A DNA stretch of 8,355 nt from CAYLLN01 sp036496265 (GCA_036496265.1 DASXLL010000069.1:1-8355), one strand, 5' to 3'. Positions 1-5,924 are shown, counted from the first letter of the stretch. Notes: a model not told the origin generated them from the letters alone. A program made the numbers and translations.

Positions 1-66
1 GCCAACCTGGCTTTGTCGCTAGCGGCCGTGTGGCTTGGTATAGCCTTAATCCGAGCCCTCGATTAG
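1..66 (+). CDS. 3' end of a membrane protein, possibly FluC/CrcB fluoride exporter (partial)
   Basis: Reading frame 1 is open from the window edge to TAG at 64-66 and encodes 21 residues. They form one hydrophobic helix (LALSLAAVWLGIALI) followed by a short RALD tail. Ending in a transmembrane helix with an AVWLG-type core resembles the last helix of the small dimeric fluoride channel FluC/CrcB, whose C-terminus commonly reads like LGLAAVWLG. The gene would be convergent with the cysteine-rich gene at 163-984, with a hairpin at 97-130 between them, which is a natural place for a gene end. Only 21 codons are visible, so both the coding call and the family are tentative; another small membrane protein is equally possible. 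Confidence 0.4.
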   Translation, partial: ANLALSLAAVWLGIALIRALD

Positions 67-96
67 TTCCCCCACTGTCCACCTCAAGAAATAACA

Positions 97-130
97 GCGG
101 CCTGGTCGGGCTTTCACCCGGCCAGGCCGC
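97..130 (-). terminator. Strong hairpin terminator between convergent gene ends
   Basis: The arms GCGGCCTGG (97-105) and CCAGGCCGC (122-130) are perfect complements. The stem continues through a T/G wobble (106/121) and CGGG/CCCG (107-110/117-120) to a six-base loop. On the minus strand the stem is followed by a T-rich run (complement of 85-96), and it lies 33 bases beyond the stop of the cysteine-rich gene, so it fits a Rho-independent terminator for that gene. No T-run follows on the + strand, but the stem is strong enough that it may also act on the + strand gene ending at 66. Confidence 0.7.
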
Positions 131-162
131 ATGCTTGTCGCAGCCTCTAGGCCAATACGATC

Positions 163-984
163 CTAGCGGACCAGGCTCGTGGTGGCATGAACGACCCGAC
201 GCTGAGTCGGAATGTAAGCAGAGGGATCAACCACCGGGGCCGGCGGCATCGGGACGGCGCCGCCGTCACCAATCGAAGCACCCTTCGCAGGGGCATCGCA
301 ACCGCAAGCCGGGGCCGGAGCCGCACAGCTGGGAGCTGCACAGCTAGGAGCCGCACAGCTGGGAGCCGCACAACCGCAACCCTTGTTGCAGCTGTTGCAG
401 CAGCTCTTATGGCAGCAGAACAGGCGGTCGAGCAGGCAGGTGTGGCAGCACTTGTTGCAGCTATTGCAGCTATTGCAGCTGTTGCAGCCCGTGTTGCAGC
501 CGCAAGACGGCTTCGCACACGTGTTGCAGCTGTTGCAGCTATTGCAGCAACGATTGTGGCAACCACTGAACAGGCCGCAGCCGCTACGGCAGCAGCTGTT
601 GCAGCTGTTGCAGCTATTGTTGCAACCGCAGCTAGGAGCGGCGCCACAGGTCGGGGCAGCGGCGCACGTGGGGGCAGGAGCCGCACACGTGGGAGCCGGA
701 GCCGCACAAGAAGGAGCCGGAGCGGCGCAGCTTGGGGCCGCACAGCTCGGGGCCGCCGCGGCACAGCCGCAGCCTTTGTTGCAACCGCAGTTGTTATTGC
801 AGCAGCCACGGCCGCAGCAACGCGATTTGCAGCACGAATTGCAGCTGTTGCACGAGCTGCAGCAGCTCGTGTCGCAGCCGCAACCGCTGTAACCGAGCAT
901 TCGGTCCAGCAGTTCAAAGCTAAAACCAGAGGTACAAGCGGCTAAGCCGAGTACCAACGATCCGAGAAGCGAGGTCCGATTCAT
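163..984 (-). CDS. Exported cysteine-rich repeat protein (CNS / AAPxC repeats)
   Basis: The product has 273 residues, 57 of them Cys (about 21 percent). The start ATG at 984 is supported by AGGAG at 995-999, ten bases upstream; an in-frame ATG at 1014 lacks this. Residues 1-17 are a signal sequence ending LAAC, which fits a lipobox (Cys17), though ordinary cleavage before FSFELL is also possible. Order: Cys cluster (35-74, CNSCNSCC, GCNKGCGC), AAPSC/AAPAPTC repeats (75-118), second Cys cluster (119-204, runs of CNS), AAPSC repeats (205-227), then a Cys-free tail with MPPAPVVDPSAYIPTQRR (246-263). LLDR occurs before Cys clusters at residues 25 and 184, suggesting module duplication. Planctomycete walls are known to be rich in cystine-containing protein, so a disulfide-linked envelope role is a reasonable inference; metal binding is an alternative. 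No Pfam family was recognised. Confidence 0.88.
   Translation of the reverse strand: MNRTSLLGSLVLGLAACTSGFSFELLDRMLGYSGCGCDTSCCSSCNSCNSCCKSRCCGRGCCNNNCGCNKGCGCAAAAPSCAAPSCAAPAPSCAAPAPTCAAPAPTCAAAPTCGAAPSCGCNNSCNSCNSCCRSGCGLFSGCHNRCCNSCNSCNTCAKPSCGCNTGCNSCNSCNSCNKCCHTCLLDRLFCCHKSCCNSCNKGCGCAAPSCAAPSCAAPSCAAPAPACGCDAPAKGASIGDGGAVPMPPAPVVDPSAYIPTQRRVVHATTSLVR
310..880 (-). repeat. In-frame coding repeats of 9, 15 and 21 bases
   Basis: The gene body is made of 9-base units (AAC AGC TGC on the minus strand, encoding NSC), 15-base units encoding AAPSC (for example 328-375) and 21-base units encoding AAPAP[ST]C (about 660-725). Every unit is a multiple of three, so expansion or contraction would change length without a frameshift. 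The GCAGCTRTT composition leaves several other frames open on both strands, which explains the large overlapping open frames here. Confidence 0.8.
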
Positions 985-1002
985 TGAGCGACGTCTCCTA
1001 AA

Positions 1003-1016
1003 CGATGGAACCATCG
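1003..1016. promoter_or_regulatory. 14-base palindrome just upstream of the ribosome binding site
   Basis: CGATGG-AA-CCATCG is a perfect dyad with 6-base arms and a 2-base centre. It lies four bases upstream of the AGGAG that serves the cysteine-rich gene. The centre is too short for a stable RNA hairpin, so a protein-binding dyad is the more natural reading. There is no independent evidence of function. Confidence 0.25.
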
Positions 1017-1626
1017 AACTGGCGCATGTCCCGGTCCGGCCGGATTTACGTAAACGCTGGCGGTCGCGCTAGAGGACGCGGCCGCCGGCATCACGTGGGA
1101 CCAAACCTCCGCGGCAGTCCTATTGCCGCGAAAGTTCTTGTACGGGGGTGCGAATACGGGTAGGCCAGGTGTGTGAGCTGGTATAGTCGCCGCCTCACAC
1201 GAATATTCGGTGTTTGCCACCTTGAACCGGTCCGAGTCAATCGTTGACCCGTAAAAGTCCGCTCCGGCTCACCTGACTTTGCTGACGAACCTCCTCATGA
1301 GGTTGCCAGCAGAATCCAGCGACAACAACGGTATCGACTTGTCAAATCGGGGAGCTTGAAGACGCGTAAATAATTTTAAGCCAATCACTTACGTCGCCGG
1401 TCGCGCAAACATTTCCGCGCTGAGAAGATGTTCCGGTAAGGGAAATAGTGAGTCGGGTTTGAAGGCGAAAGGGCCCGCAAAGTCGTAGCCAGGCGGCAAA
1501 GTTTACCAAGAGGGGAAGACCGGCAGGCGCAACTCTATATGAGTTGCGGGTCGCCGTTGGGTGCGTTCAGTCTGGTAGATTGACGGCTCGTTTCCCGGAT
1601 GCTGCCCTCAAACTTGCCTCGCCTTG
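1017..1626. other. Intergenic region between divergent genes, no gene seen
   Basis: This stretch separates the start of the cysteine-rich gene (minus) from the glycosidase gene (plus), so promoters for both should lie here. No convincing coding frame was found. A weak imperfect hairpin spans 1281-1310 (core arms AACCTC/GAGGTT). A local AT-rich patch (TAAATAATTTTAA, 1367-1379) stands out in GC-rich surroundings and lies downstream of TTGTCA (1339-1344), but the spacing does not give a clean promoter. A perfect dyad at 1528-1548 is listed separately. Confidence 0.5.
1528..1548. promoter_or_regulatory. Perfect inverted repeat in the leader of the glycosidase gene
   Basis: CGCAACTC-TATAT-GAGTTGCG has 8-base perfect arms and a 5-base AT centre, about 80 bases before the glycosidase start. 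It has no T-run after it, so it is not a standard terminator. It could be an operator or a leader hairpin. The symmetrical shape resembles binding sites of dimeric regulators, but no particular regulator can be named. Confidence 0.35.
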
Positions 1627-2754
1627 ATGAAACCGACAATATTGCCGGCGCTCGCCGTTTTGTTCCTCATGACTTGCGCAGCGTCGGATCTCCGCGCTGA
1701 GCCAGCCGCGGTTCTTCCGGCCATGTCGCGCCCACAAATCGAGGCGGGATTGAAATCGCGCGACCACGCCCTGTATATCAAAGAAGGCTGGATTCGCGAT
1801 CCGTATATCAAGCTCGGACCAGACGACTATTACTATCTCACGGGAACGACGCCCAATCCCGGCGATCCGCGGGAGCAGTCCGATCCTTACAACATTGGCC
1901 TCGGCCCCGAATCGATCGTCGGGTCAACCGTCCAAGTTTGGCGCAGTAAGGACCTGATTGACTGGGAATACCTCGGCACTCCGTTCACGCTTAAAAACGA
2001 CAGCTTCCACAAAGACCCCGGCAAATACGTCTGGGCGCCCGAGTTCCACTGGCTCGGCGATCGCTGGGCCCTAGTCCATTGCCCAGCCGCAAAAGCCAAT
2101 CTCGCTTTGACTCAAGGCCCAGAGCTCAAAGGTCCCTGGACTCATCCGCTCAAGGAAAAACTCGGCAACAAGCACGATCCTTCGCTCTTCAACGACCGCG
2201 ACACGTGGTGGCTGCTCTGGCAAAACACGCTCATCGCGCCGCTCAACGAAGACTTCACCGATTTCACCGCCGCACCCGTCCGCATCGACCCCGCCGGCAG
2301 CCGCGTCAATTCCGAGGGCAAAACCGTTTCCGTAATTGGCCACGAAGGGGCCACGATGCTCAAAGTCGGCAACAAATACGTCCACCTCGGCACCGCCTGG
2401 TCCACCGACATTGGCCGCAAAGGCTCCTACAACCTCTATTACTGCACGGCTGACAATATCACCGGTCCCTACGGCCCACGCCAATTCGCCGGCCGCTTCC
2501 TCGGCCACGGCACTCCATTCCAAACCCGTGATGGCAACTGGTGGTGTACCGCCTTCTTCAACGGCAACGTTCCGCCTCTCTCGCGCGACGGCATCGAAAC
2601 CCGCAATCTCGCCAGCGACGCCCAAACCATCAATCAACGCGGCACCACCATCGTACCGCTCGAAGTAAAACAACTCATCAGCGGCGACATCGACATTCGT
2701 GCCCTCGATCCCGCCTACGCCACGCCAGGCCCAGACGAAGTTCAGAAATTTTGA
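1627..2754 (+). CDS. Secreted family-43-like glycoside hydrolase
   Basis: The product has 375 residues counted from ATG at 1627; a TTG directly before it (1624) is also possible, and no strong Shine-Dalgarno is visible. Residues 1-24 form a Sec signal peptide (hydrophobic LPALAVLFLM, likely cleavage LRA/EPA). The rest is one domain with features of the five-bladed propeller of GH43: RDPYIKL with the likely catalytic-base Asp58, WAPE at 136-139, KHDPSLF with the likely pKa-modulating Asp184, GHEGATM with the likely acid Glu240, and LGHGTPF with His294, where the family usually has a metal-ligand histidine. Such enzymes release arabinose, xylose or galactose units from plant or algal polysaccharides; the substrate cannot be read from the sequence. 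No carbohydrate-binding module is attached. The bestrophin gene follows 52 bases downstream on the same strand. A related propeller family such as GH117 is the main alternative. Confidence 0.88.
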   Translation: MKPTILPALAVLFLMTCAASDLRAEPAAVLPAMSRPQIEAGLKSRDHALYIKEGWIRDPYIKLGPDDYYYLTGTTPNPGDPREQSDPYNIGLGPESIVGSTVQVWRSKDLIDWEYLGTPFTLKNDSFHKDPGKYVWAPEFHWLGDRWALVHCPAAKANLALTQGPELKGPWTHPLKEKLGNKHDPSLFNDRDTWWLLWQNTLIAPLNEDFTDFTAAPVRIDPAGSRVNSEGKTVSVIGHEGATMLKVGNKYVHLGTAWSTDIGRKGSYNLYYCTADNITGPYGPRQFAGRFLGHGTPFQTRDGNWWCTAFFNGNVPPLSRDGIETRNLASDAQTINQRGTTIVPLEVKQLISGDIDIRALDPAYATPGPDEVQKF

Positions 2755-2806
2755 TGCGCGCTTTTACGCCACTTCGACCGTAAAGATCTTCTAGCAGGAA
2801 TTTTCC

Positions 2807-3670
2807 TTGAGCCGATTCCGCCCCTGGGTCACCGTCCTAACTTCGTTCCACAACACGCCGATCTTCGGTCGCATTTGGGTCGCGGTGGCCGTGCTGGCGG
2901 CCTATTCGGCCGTCATCGTTGTTATCGAGCATTACACCAACTTCGATATTCCCATCGTCGGCGCGACCTTCCACGGCTTTCTCGGCCTCATCCTCGGCAC
3001 GCTGCTCGTCTTTCGCACCAACACCTCCTACGACCGCTGGTGGGAAGGCCGCAAGCTCTGGGGCCAACTCGTCAACGACAGTCGCAACCTGGCCATCAAG
3101 GTTCAAACCTGCGTACGCGCAGATCAAGCTGACAAGCAGCGACTCGGCCGCTGGCTCTGCGATTTCGCCTTGGCACTAAAAGGCCACTTGCGCGGGGGTG
3201 TCCGCCTGGCCGACTTGCCCGGCTTCGCAACTACCGAAAATGTCCGTCAGCCTGCTCACGTCCCGGCTTACATCTCCGAACGCATTTACGAGCAAATCGA
3301 AGCCTGGCGACAGAGCGACCAGCTTGGCGGTTTCGAGCTACTGTTTCTCGACCAACACGCCGCCTCGCTCATGAATATTTGCGGCGCGTGCGAGCGAATT
3401 CAAAAAACGCCCATCTCGCTCTCCTACCGCTGGTTCATCCGCCAGTCGATCATCCTCTATTTACTGACGCTGCCCCTGGGCCTCGTCGATAGCTTCCACT
3501 GGTGGACCGTCGTCGCCGTCGCCATGCTCGGCTACTTCATGATCGGCATGGAAATGATCGCCGAAAACATCGAAGACCCCTTCGGCCACGACGAAGACGA
3601 CATCCTGCTCGACGACATCTGCCTCAACATCGAACGCAGCGTGCGCGATATTCTAAATGGATCTTGTTGA
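2807..3670 (+). CDS. Bestrophin family ion channel (UPF0187)
   Basis: The product has 287 residues, the usual length for bacterial bestrophins. The start is TTG at 2807, preceded by AGGA at 2796-2799 with 7-base spacing; no ATG lies near. Membrane helices: about 24-43 and 49-69, then 211-231 and 233-252. The family hallmark VFRTNTSYDRWWEGRKLWG (68-86) follows helix 2. The C-terminal ENIEDPFGHDEDD (253-265) with LDDICLNIE matches the conserved acidic segment that follows the last helix. Bacterial members form pentameric channels; the Klebsiella protein conducts sodium, while animal members are calcium-activated chloride channels, so ion selectivity here is unknown. The gene is probably co-transcribed with the glycosidase 52 bases upstream, although no functional link between the two is obvious. 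Confidence 0.94.
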   Translation: MSRFRPWVTVLTSFHNTPIFGRIWVAVAVLAAYSAVIVVIEHYTNFDIPIVGATFHGFLGLILGTLLVFRTNTSYDRWWEGRKLWGQLVNDSRNLAIKVQTCVRADQADKQRLGRWLCDFALALKGHLRGGVRLADLPGFATTENVRQPAHVPAYISERIYEQIEAWRQSDQLGGFELLFLDQHAASLMNICGACERIQKTPISLSYRWFIRQSIILYLLTLPLGLVDSFHWWTVVAVAMLGYFMIGMEMIAENIEDPFGHDEDDILLDDICLNIERSVRDILNGSC

Positions 3671-3764
3671 CTCATTACCTCACGAGTCGTTTAACGGGCA
3701 GCCGCAGGCGACCGCGAATTGCCATACGCCTATAACTCCGGCGCAAACTTGAACGCGCAAGTCA

Positions 3765-3835
3765 GGGGTCGGGAGTCGAATGCGGCAAAGGTTTTCCACA
3801 TGTTTAAATCGCCATCGCAATCGACTCCCGACCCC
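3765..3835. repeat. Long inverted repeat, 15-base perfect arms
   Basis: GGGGTCGGGAGTCGA (3765-3779) and its exact complement (3821-3835) flank about 41 bases. After one mismatch the stem resumes for five more pairs (3781-3785/3815-3819). The loop holds an AAAGG and an ATG (3800) that could start the next gene. It looks like a small palindromic interspersed element that sits over the 5' end of the gene. Confidence 0.75.
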
Positions 3836-4849
3836 CTCGCGAGGCGTTACGAGCCCGTTTGGGCCATCGGGGGTTGGCTGCGCCATGTGGCCGGAGCGAT
3901 CACGAGCCACAGATTCGTCGTCAACGCCATCGGCTTTCAGCTTCTTTTCGTTTTCAGTGGCGTTTCCCTCGCCGCCGCCCCAAACTGGGAAATGCTGATC
4001 GACAATCTGATCGGCGGCGAGCCCGAAAACCTTTGTGAAGCCGCCAAAGCAATTCAAGCCGAACCGCCGAAGGAGCGCGAAGACCTCGACAAGGTCGCCG
4101 ATGCGGTGAAATCCGCCCTCAGCACGACACGCGACGTGCCGGCTCAGTGCGCACTCCGCTTGGCCCTCGGCAAACTGGCCGCGGCCGGTGTGGAAGACGC
4201 CGCCGAGTGGGGCTTCGAGTCGATGTCCGTCACTCACAACGCCAAAACTCCTCCGGAAGTGTTCGAAGCCCATGCCCGTGCTTTGGAGATGGTCCCCGGC
4301 GCGGCCAAAGAACTAATGATCGGCAATCTCGACGTCGCCCTGAATTTTCCCGAGGCCGATCCCAAAGAGCGCCAGCGCATCAAAGAATTCGTCGTCCTCA
4401 CGGCTGAAGCTCTCAAGACCCGCGAGCTTGCCGACTTCCTCGGCGCACTCCTAACCGGCGAAGAAGACCTCTTCGTCAAAATCGAAGCCCCGCTCGAATC
4501 CCGGCTCCTAGCTTGCTACAAGAACGTGAAAGCGGAGCCGCCAATCACCGCCGACGCCGTCACAAAATGGCTCGATAAGCATCCCGGCGGGCCAGCGCAA
4601 GTCGAAATCGCGGTCCTCGAAACCATTTCCACCGTCGGCGCCACCGATCCAGAAGCCGCCCCAAAACTAGCCGCTCGTCTTCTGGAAAACCCCGCCAACA
4701 CGCTCGCCCTCGCCAAGAGCCTTCAATCCGGCCGCCTCAACAAGAAACTACAACCCCAAATCCTCTCCTCCCTCCGCCGCCACGCTCCCACCGACTCCAC
4801 CGGCCAAATGCAAAGGCTTCTCACTGAGATTGCTGAGGAAAGAAAATAG
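3800..4849 (+). CDS. Exported alpha-helical protein of unknown function
   Basis: No family was recognised. The frame ends at TAG 4847-4849. Three starts are possible: TTG 3719, ATG 3800 (AAAGG eight bases upstream, giving 349 residues) and GTG 3887. The GTG start gives a textbook signal peptide (short polar MAGAITSHR, hydrophobic FVVNAIGFQLLFVFSGVSL, cleavage AAA/PNW), whereas the ATG start lies in the loop of an inverted repeat and adds 29 residues before it. GTG 3887 may therefore be the true start. The rest (about 290 residues) is rich in Ala, Leu, Glu and Lys, with many short amphipathic stretches such as EDLDKVADAVKSAL and RLKLALGKLAA-like segments, which suggests an all-helical solenoid of HEAT or TPR type, though no repeat unit is clear. 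It lies 130-215 bases after the bestrophin gene. Confidence 0.75.
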   Translation: MFKSPSQSTPDPLARRYEPVWAIGGWLRHVAGAITSHRFVVNAIGFQLLFVFSGVSLAAAPNWEMLIDNLIGGEPENLCEAAKAIQAEPPKEREDLDKVADAVKSALSTTRDVPAQCALRLALGKLAAAGVEDAAEWGFESMSVTHNAKTPPEVFEAHARALEMVPGAAKELMIGNLDVALNFPEADPKERQRIKEFVVLTAEALKTRELADFLGALLTGEEDLFVKIEAPLESRLLACYKNVKAEPPITADAVTKWLDKHPGGPAQVEIAVLETISTVGATDPEAAPKLAARLLENPANTLALAKSLQSGRLNKKLQPQILSSLRRHAPTDSTGQMQRLLTEIAEERK

Positions 4850-4888
4850 TGCAACGCTTAATTTCAGATTGACGATCGGGGGAGCACT

Positions 4889-4970
4889 CGCGAAAAGCCG
4901 AAAGTGCGAAAATCCGAAGCAAGCAAAATAGCTGCCCGCTTTCGCGTTTTCGAAACTTCGCGCTTTCGCG
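4889..4970. repeat. Inverted pair of 8-base tandem arrays (CGAAA / TTTCG)
   Basis: On the left, CGAA recurs at 4891, 4899, 4907 and 4915, exactly every eight bases. On the right, TTCG recurs at 4941, 4949, 4957 and 4965, again every eight. The right block reversed matches most of the left block, so the two could pair into an imperfect hairpin about 30 bases per arm, some 40 bases after the upstream stop. It could act as a transcription end, but no T-run follows. Confidence 0.6.
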
Positions 4971-5062
4971 ATTCCTCACCTCGCCGATTGCGAGGTCGGT
5001 CGCGAAAAATCGCTTGCGGGTATGGACTGTTCTCTGCGCCTCTGCGTGAGATTTCTTTTCCA

Positions 5063-5097
5063 GGCTACTGACAACTGACTACTGCCCACTGACTACT
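5063..5097. repeat. Degenerate heptad array (GACTACT-like), 5 units
   Basis: The units GGCTACT, GACAACT, GACTACT, GCCCACT and GACTACT follow each other with a strict 7-base period. This is a more diverged relative of the array at 5249-5283. Confidence 0.7.
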
Positions 5098-5156
5098 CCC
5101 TTTGCCTTGTATAAATACGGATTCAAACTCGGATCGTTATACATCTTGAGCTGCCG
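5079..5156 (-). pseudogene. 3' remnant of a DUF4254 gene
   Basis: On the minus strand this encodes RQLKMYNDPSLNPYLYKA, identical to residues 178-195 of the intact DUF4254 protein just upstream, then KGVVSGQ and a TAG supplied by the heptad array. Upstream of the Arg codon the similarity stops: the intact gene has KKHKTY where this copy has GVFAF. There is no start codon or remaining domain, so this is a fragment left by duplication, not a gene. Confidence 0.8.
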
Positions 5157-5216
5157 AAAGGCAAAAACTCCTCTCCGACCTCTCCAACCCAGCCAACTGA
5201 ATCCCTCTCTCTGTGT

Positions 5217-5355
5217 CCTCTGTGCCTCTGTGTGAGATTTCTTCCCTGCTGGCCACTGGCCACTGGCTACTGGCTACTGGCCACTCCCTTTCGCCCCGGC
5301 CTTGTAAAGATAGGGATTCAAACTCGGATCGTTATACATCTTCAGCTGCCGATAA
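5217..5355. repeat. Direct repeat unit B of the segmental duplication
   Basis: This is the partner of the unit at 5031-5160, with the same order of elements. It overlaps the real 3' end of the DUF4254 gene, so it is probably the parental unit. Its heptad array is more regular than that of unit A. Confidence 0.75.
5249..5283. repeat. Heptad array (CTGGCYA)5
   Basis: Five perfect-period units run CTGGCCA, CTGGCCA, CTGGCTA, CTGGCTA, CTGGCCA. The CTA at 5274-5276 in unit four is, read on the minus strand, the TAG stop of the DUF4254 gene. Short heptanucleotide arrays of this kind (STRR) are known from cyanobacteria. Confidence 0.85.
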
Positions 5356-5882
5356 GTCTTATGCTTCTTCCGACCCGCAAATAGATCGTCAGCCAGCTGC
5401 TGTGCCGATCGCGAGAGATCTTCCTGCTGAGCCAATGCAATGGCCAGCTTCCGCGCGACCCCTTCCCGATGCTCAGCCGTCGCGTCAGCCCGATCGCGCT
5501 GCTCAATCAGATGATAAATCCGCAGCGCCAAAATCGACAGCCGATCAATCGAGCTGCCCATCGTCTCGGTGTTCTGCGGCGCGTCGGGGGCAGCCATGAC
5601 ACCGCCGCGAGTTAACTCCTCAGTAATCCAATCGTCCAGCTTCTCAATCCAATCATTCCGCTGCTGATTCAGCTTATCGATCGCCCGTTTCACCTGCGCA
5701 ATCTCCGTGTCCGTCGCACTTGGCGACCGCGCCTTATCCTCCTCATGCCACAACTTAAAGTTGTAGCTCAATTGCTCGCACACCACGCCCAAAAAACCCT
5801 CATACCGATTATCCACCGCCTCCCGATGCCAGCGATCAATACAGTCCTTATGCAACTTCCCAATTTCCGTCAGTGAAATCAT
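5274..5882 (-). CDS. DUF4254 domain protein
   Basis: The product has 202 residues and function unknown. The start is ATG at 5882 (MISLTEIGKL), with a purine-rich GAGGGGGAAGAA directly before it; the frame stays open upstream to 6029, but that part runs through repeat elements and has no family similarity. Family features in order: LHKDCIDRWH near the N-terminus, NFKLWHEEDKAR (41-52), IDKLNQQRNDWIEKLD (68-83), ETMGSSIDRLSILALRIYH (106-124), then a charged helical part ending in YRQLKMYNDPSLNPYLY (177-193). It is predicted soluble, all helical and cytoplasmic, with no signal peptide. In planctomycetes and Bacteroidota members are often found near glycosyltransferases, but none is present here. 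It is divergent from the M28 gene. The last residues (GSGQ) come from the adjoining heptad array, so the original terminus may have been altered. A 3' fragment copy lies just downstream. Confidence 0.92.
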   Translation of the reverse strand: MISLTEIGKLHKDCIDRWHREAVDNRYEGFLGVVCEQLSYNFKLWHEEDKARSPSATDTEIAQVKRAIDKLNQQRNDWIEKLDDWITEELTRGGVMAAPDAPQNTETMGSSIDRLSILALRIYHLIEQRDRADATAEHREGVARKLAIALAQQEDLSRSAQQLADDLFAGRKKHKTYRQLKMYNDPSLNPYLYKAGAKGSGQ

Positions 5883-5884
5883 TT

Positions 5885-5924
5885 CTTCCCCCTCTCCCTT
5901 TGGGAAGAGGGCCGGGGTGAGGGC
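5885..5924 (-). repeat. REP-like palindromic element, copy 1
   Basis: On the minus strand it reads GCCCTCACCCCGGCCCTCTT, then CCCAAAGGGAGAGGG. It belongs to the widespread CCCTCACCCC-GCCCTCTCCC-GGGAGAGGG type of interspersed palindrome. The hairpin pairs CCTCT (5891-5895) with AGAGG (5906-5910) and CCC with GGG around a TTT loop. Its promoter-distal arm supplies the purine-rich ribosome binding site of the DUF4254 gene. A second copy in the same orientation lies at 7648-7693. Confidence 0.75.

Larger units (their letters stand above)
5031..5160. repeat. Direct repeat unit A of a segmental duplication (partner 5217-5355)
   Basis: Four elements occur in the same order in both units: the CTCTG...TGAGATTTCTT element, a heptad array, ACTCCCTTT, and the end of the DUF4254 coding sequence. 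The longest exact match is 29 bases (5119-5147 against 5314-5342). The offset between units shifts from 186 bases at the left to 195 at the right, partly because of a 7-base insertion in unit B after ACTCCCTTT. Confidence 0.8.
4971..5273. other. Repeat-rich intergenic region
   Basis: No intact gene is seen here. The stretch contains two copies of a CTCTGYGCCTCTGYGTGAGATTTCTT-type element (5031-5056 and 5218-5243, differing at a few bases), two heptad arrays and a broken copy of the DUF4254 3' end; these are annotated individually. Between the copies (5161-5208) lies unremarkable pyrimidine-rich sequence. Confidence 0.6.

Noticed and set aside
310..880. A CRISPR array, suggested by dense repetition.
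   Set aside because: The units are 9-21 bases, contiguous without unique spacers, and read through as one protein frame.
187..945. Long Ala- and Arg-rich open frames on the + strand (187-945, 383-892) and in a second minus frame (147-917) over the cysteine-rich gene.
   Set aside because: They are shadows created by the GCAGCT-rich repeat DNA. They lack signal sequences or ribosome binding sites, whereas the chosen frame has a signal peptide, AGGAG and a terminator.
981..1220. A 79-codon minus-strand frame upstream of the cysteine-rich gene.
   Set aside because: It overlaps the start of the better-supported gene, has no ribosome binding site or recognisable features, and has a composition like random GC-rich DNA.
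2071..2673. A 200-codon minus-strand frame inside the glycosidase gene.
   Set aside because: It is antisense to a gene with clear family motifs; GC-rich third positions keep the opposite frame open.
3680..4273. A 197-codon minus-strand frame opposite the helical protein gene.
   Set aside because: It crosses the inverted repeat at 3765-3835 and has no signal, motif or ribosome binding site; the + strand frame is longer and has an export signal.
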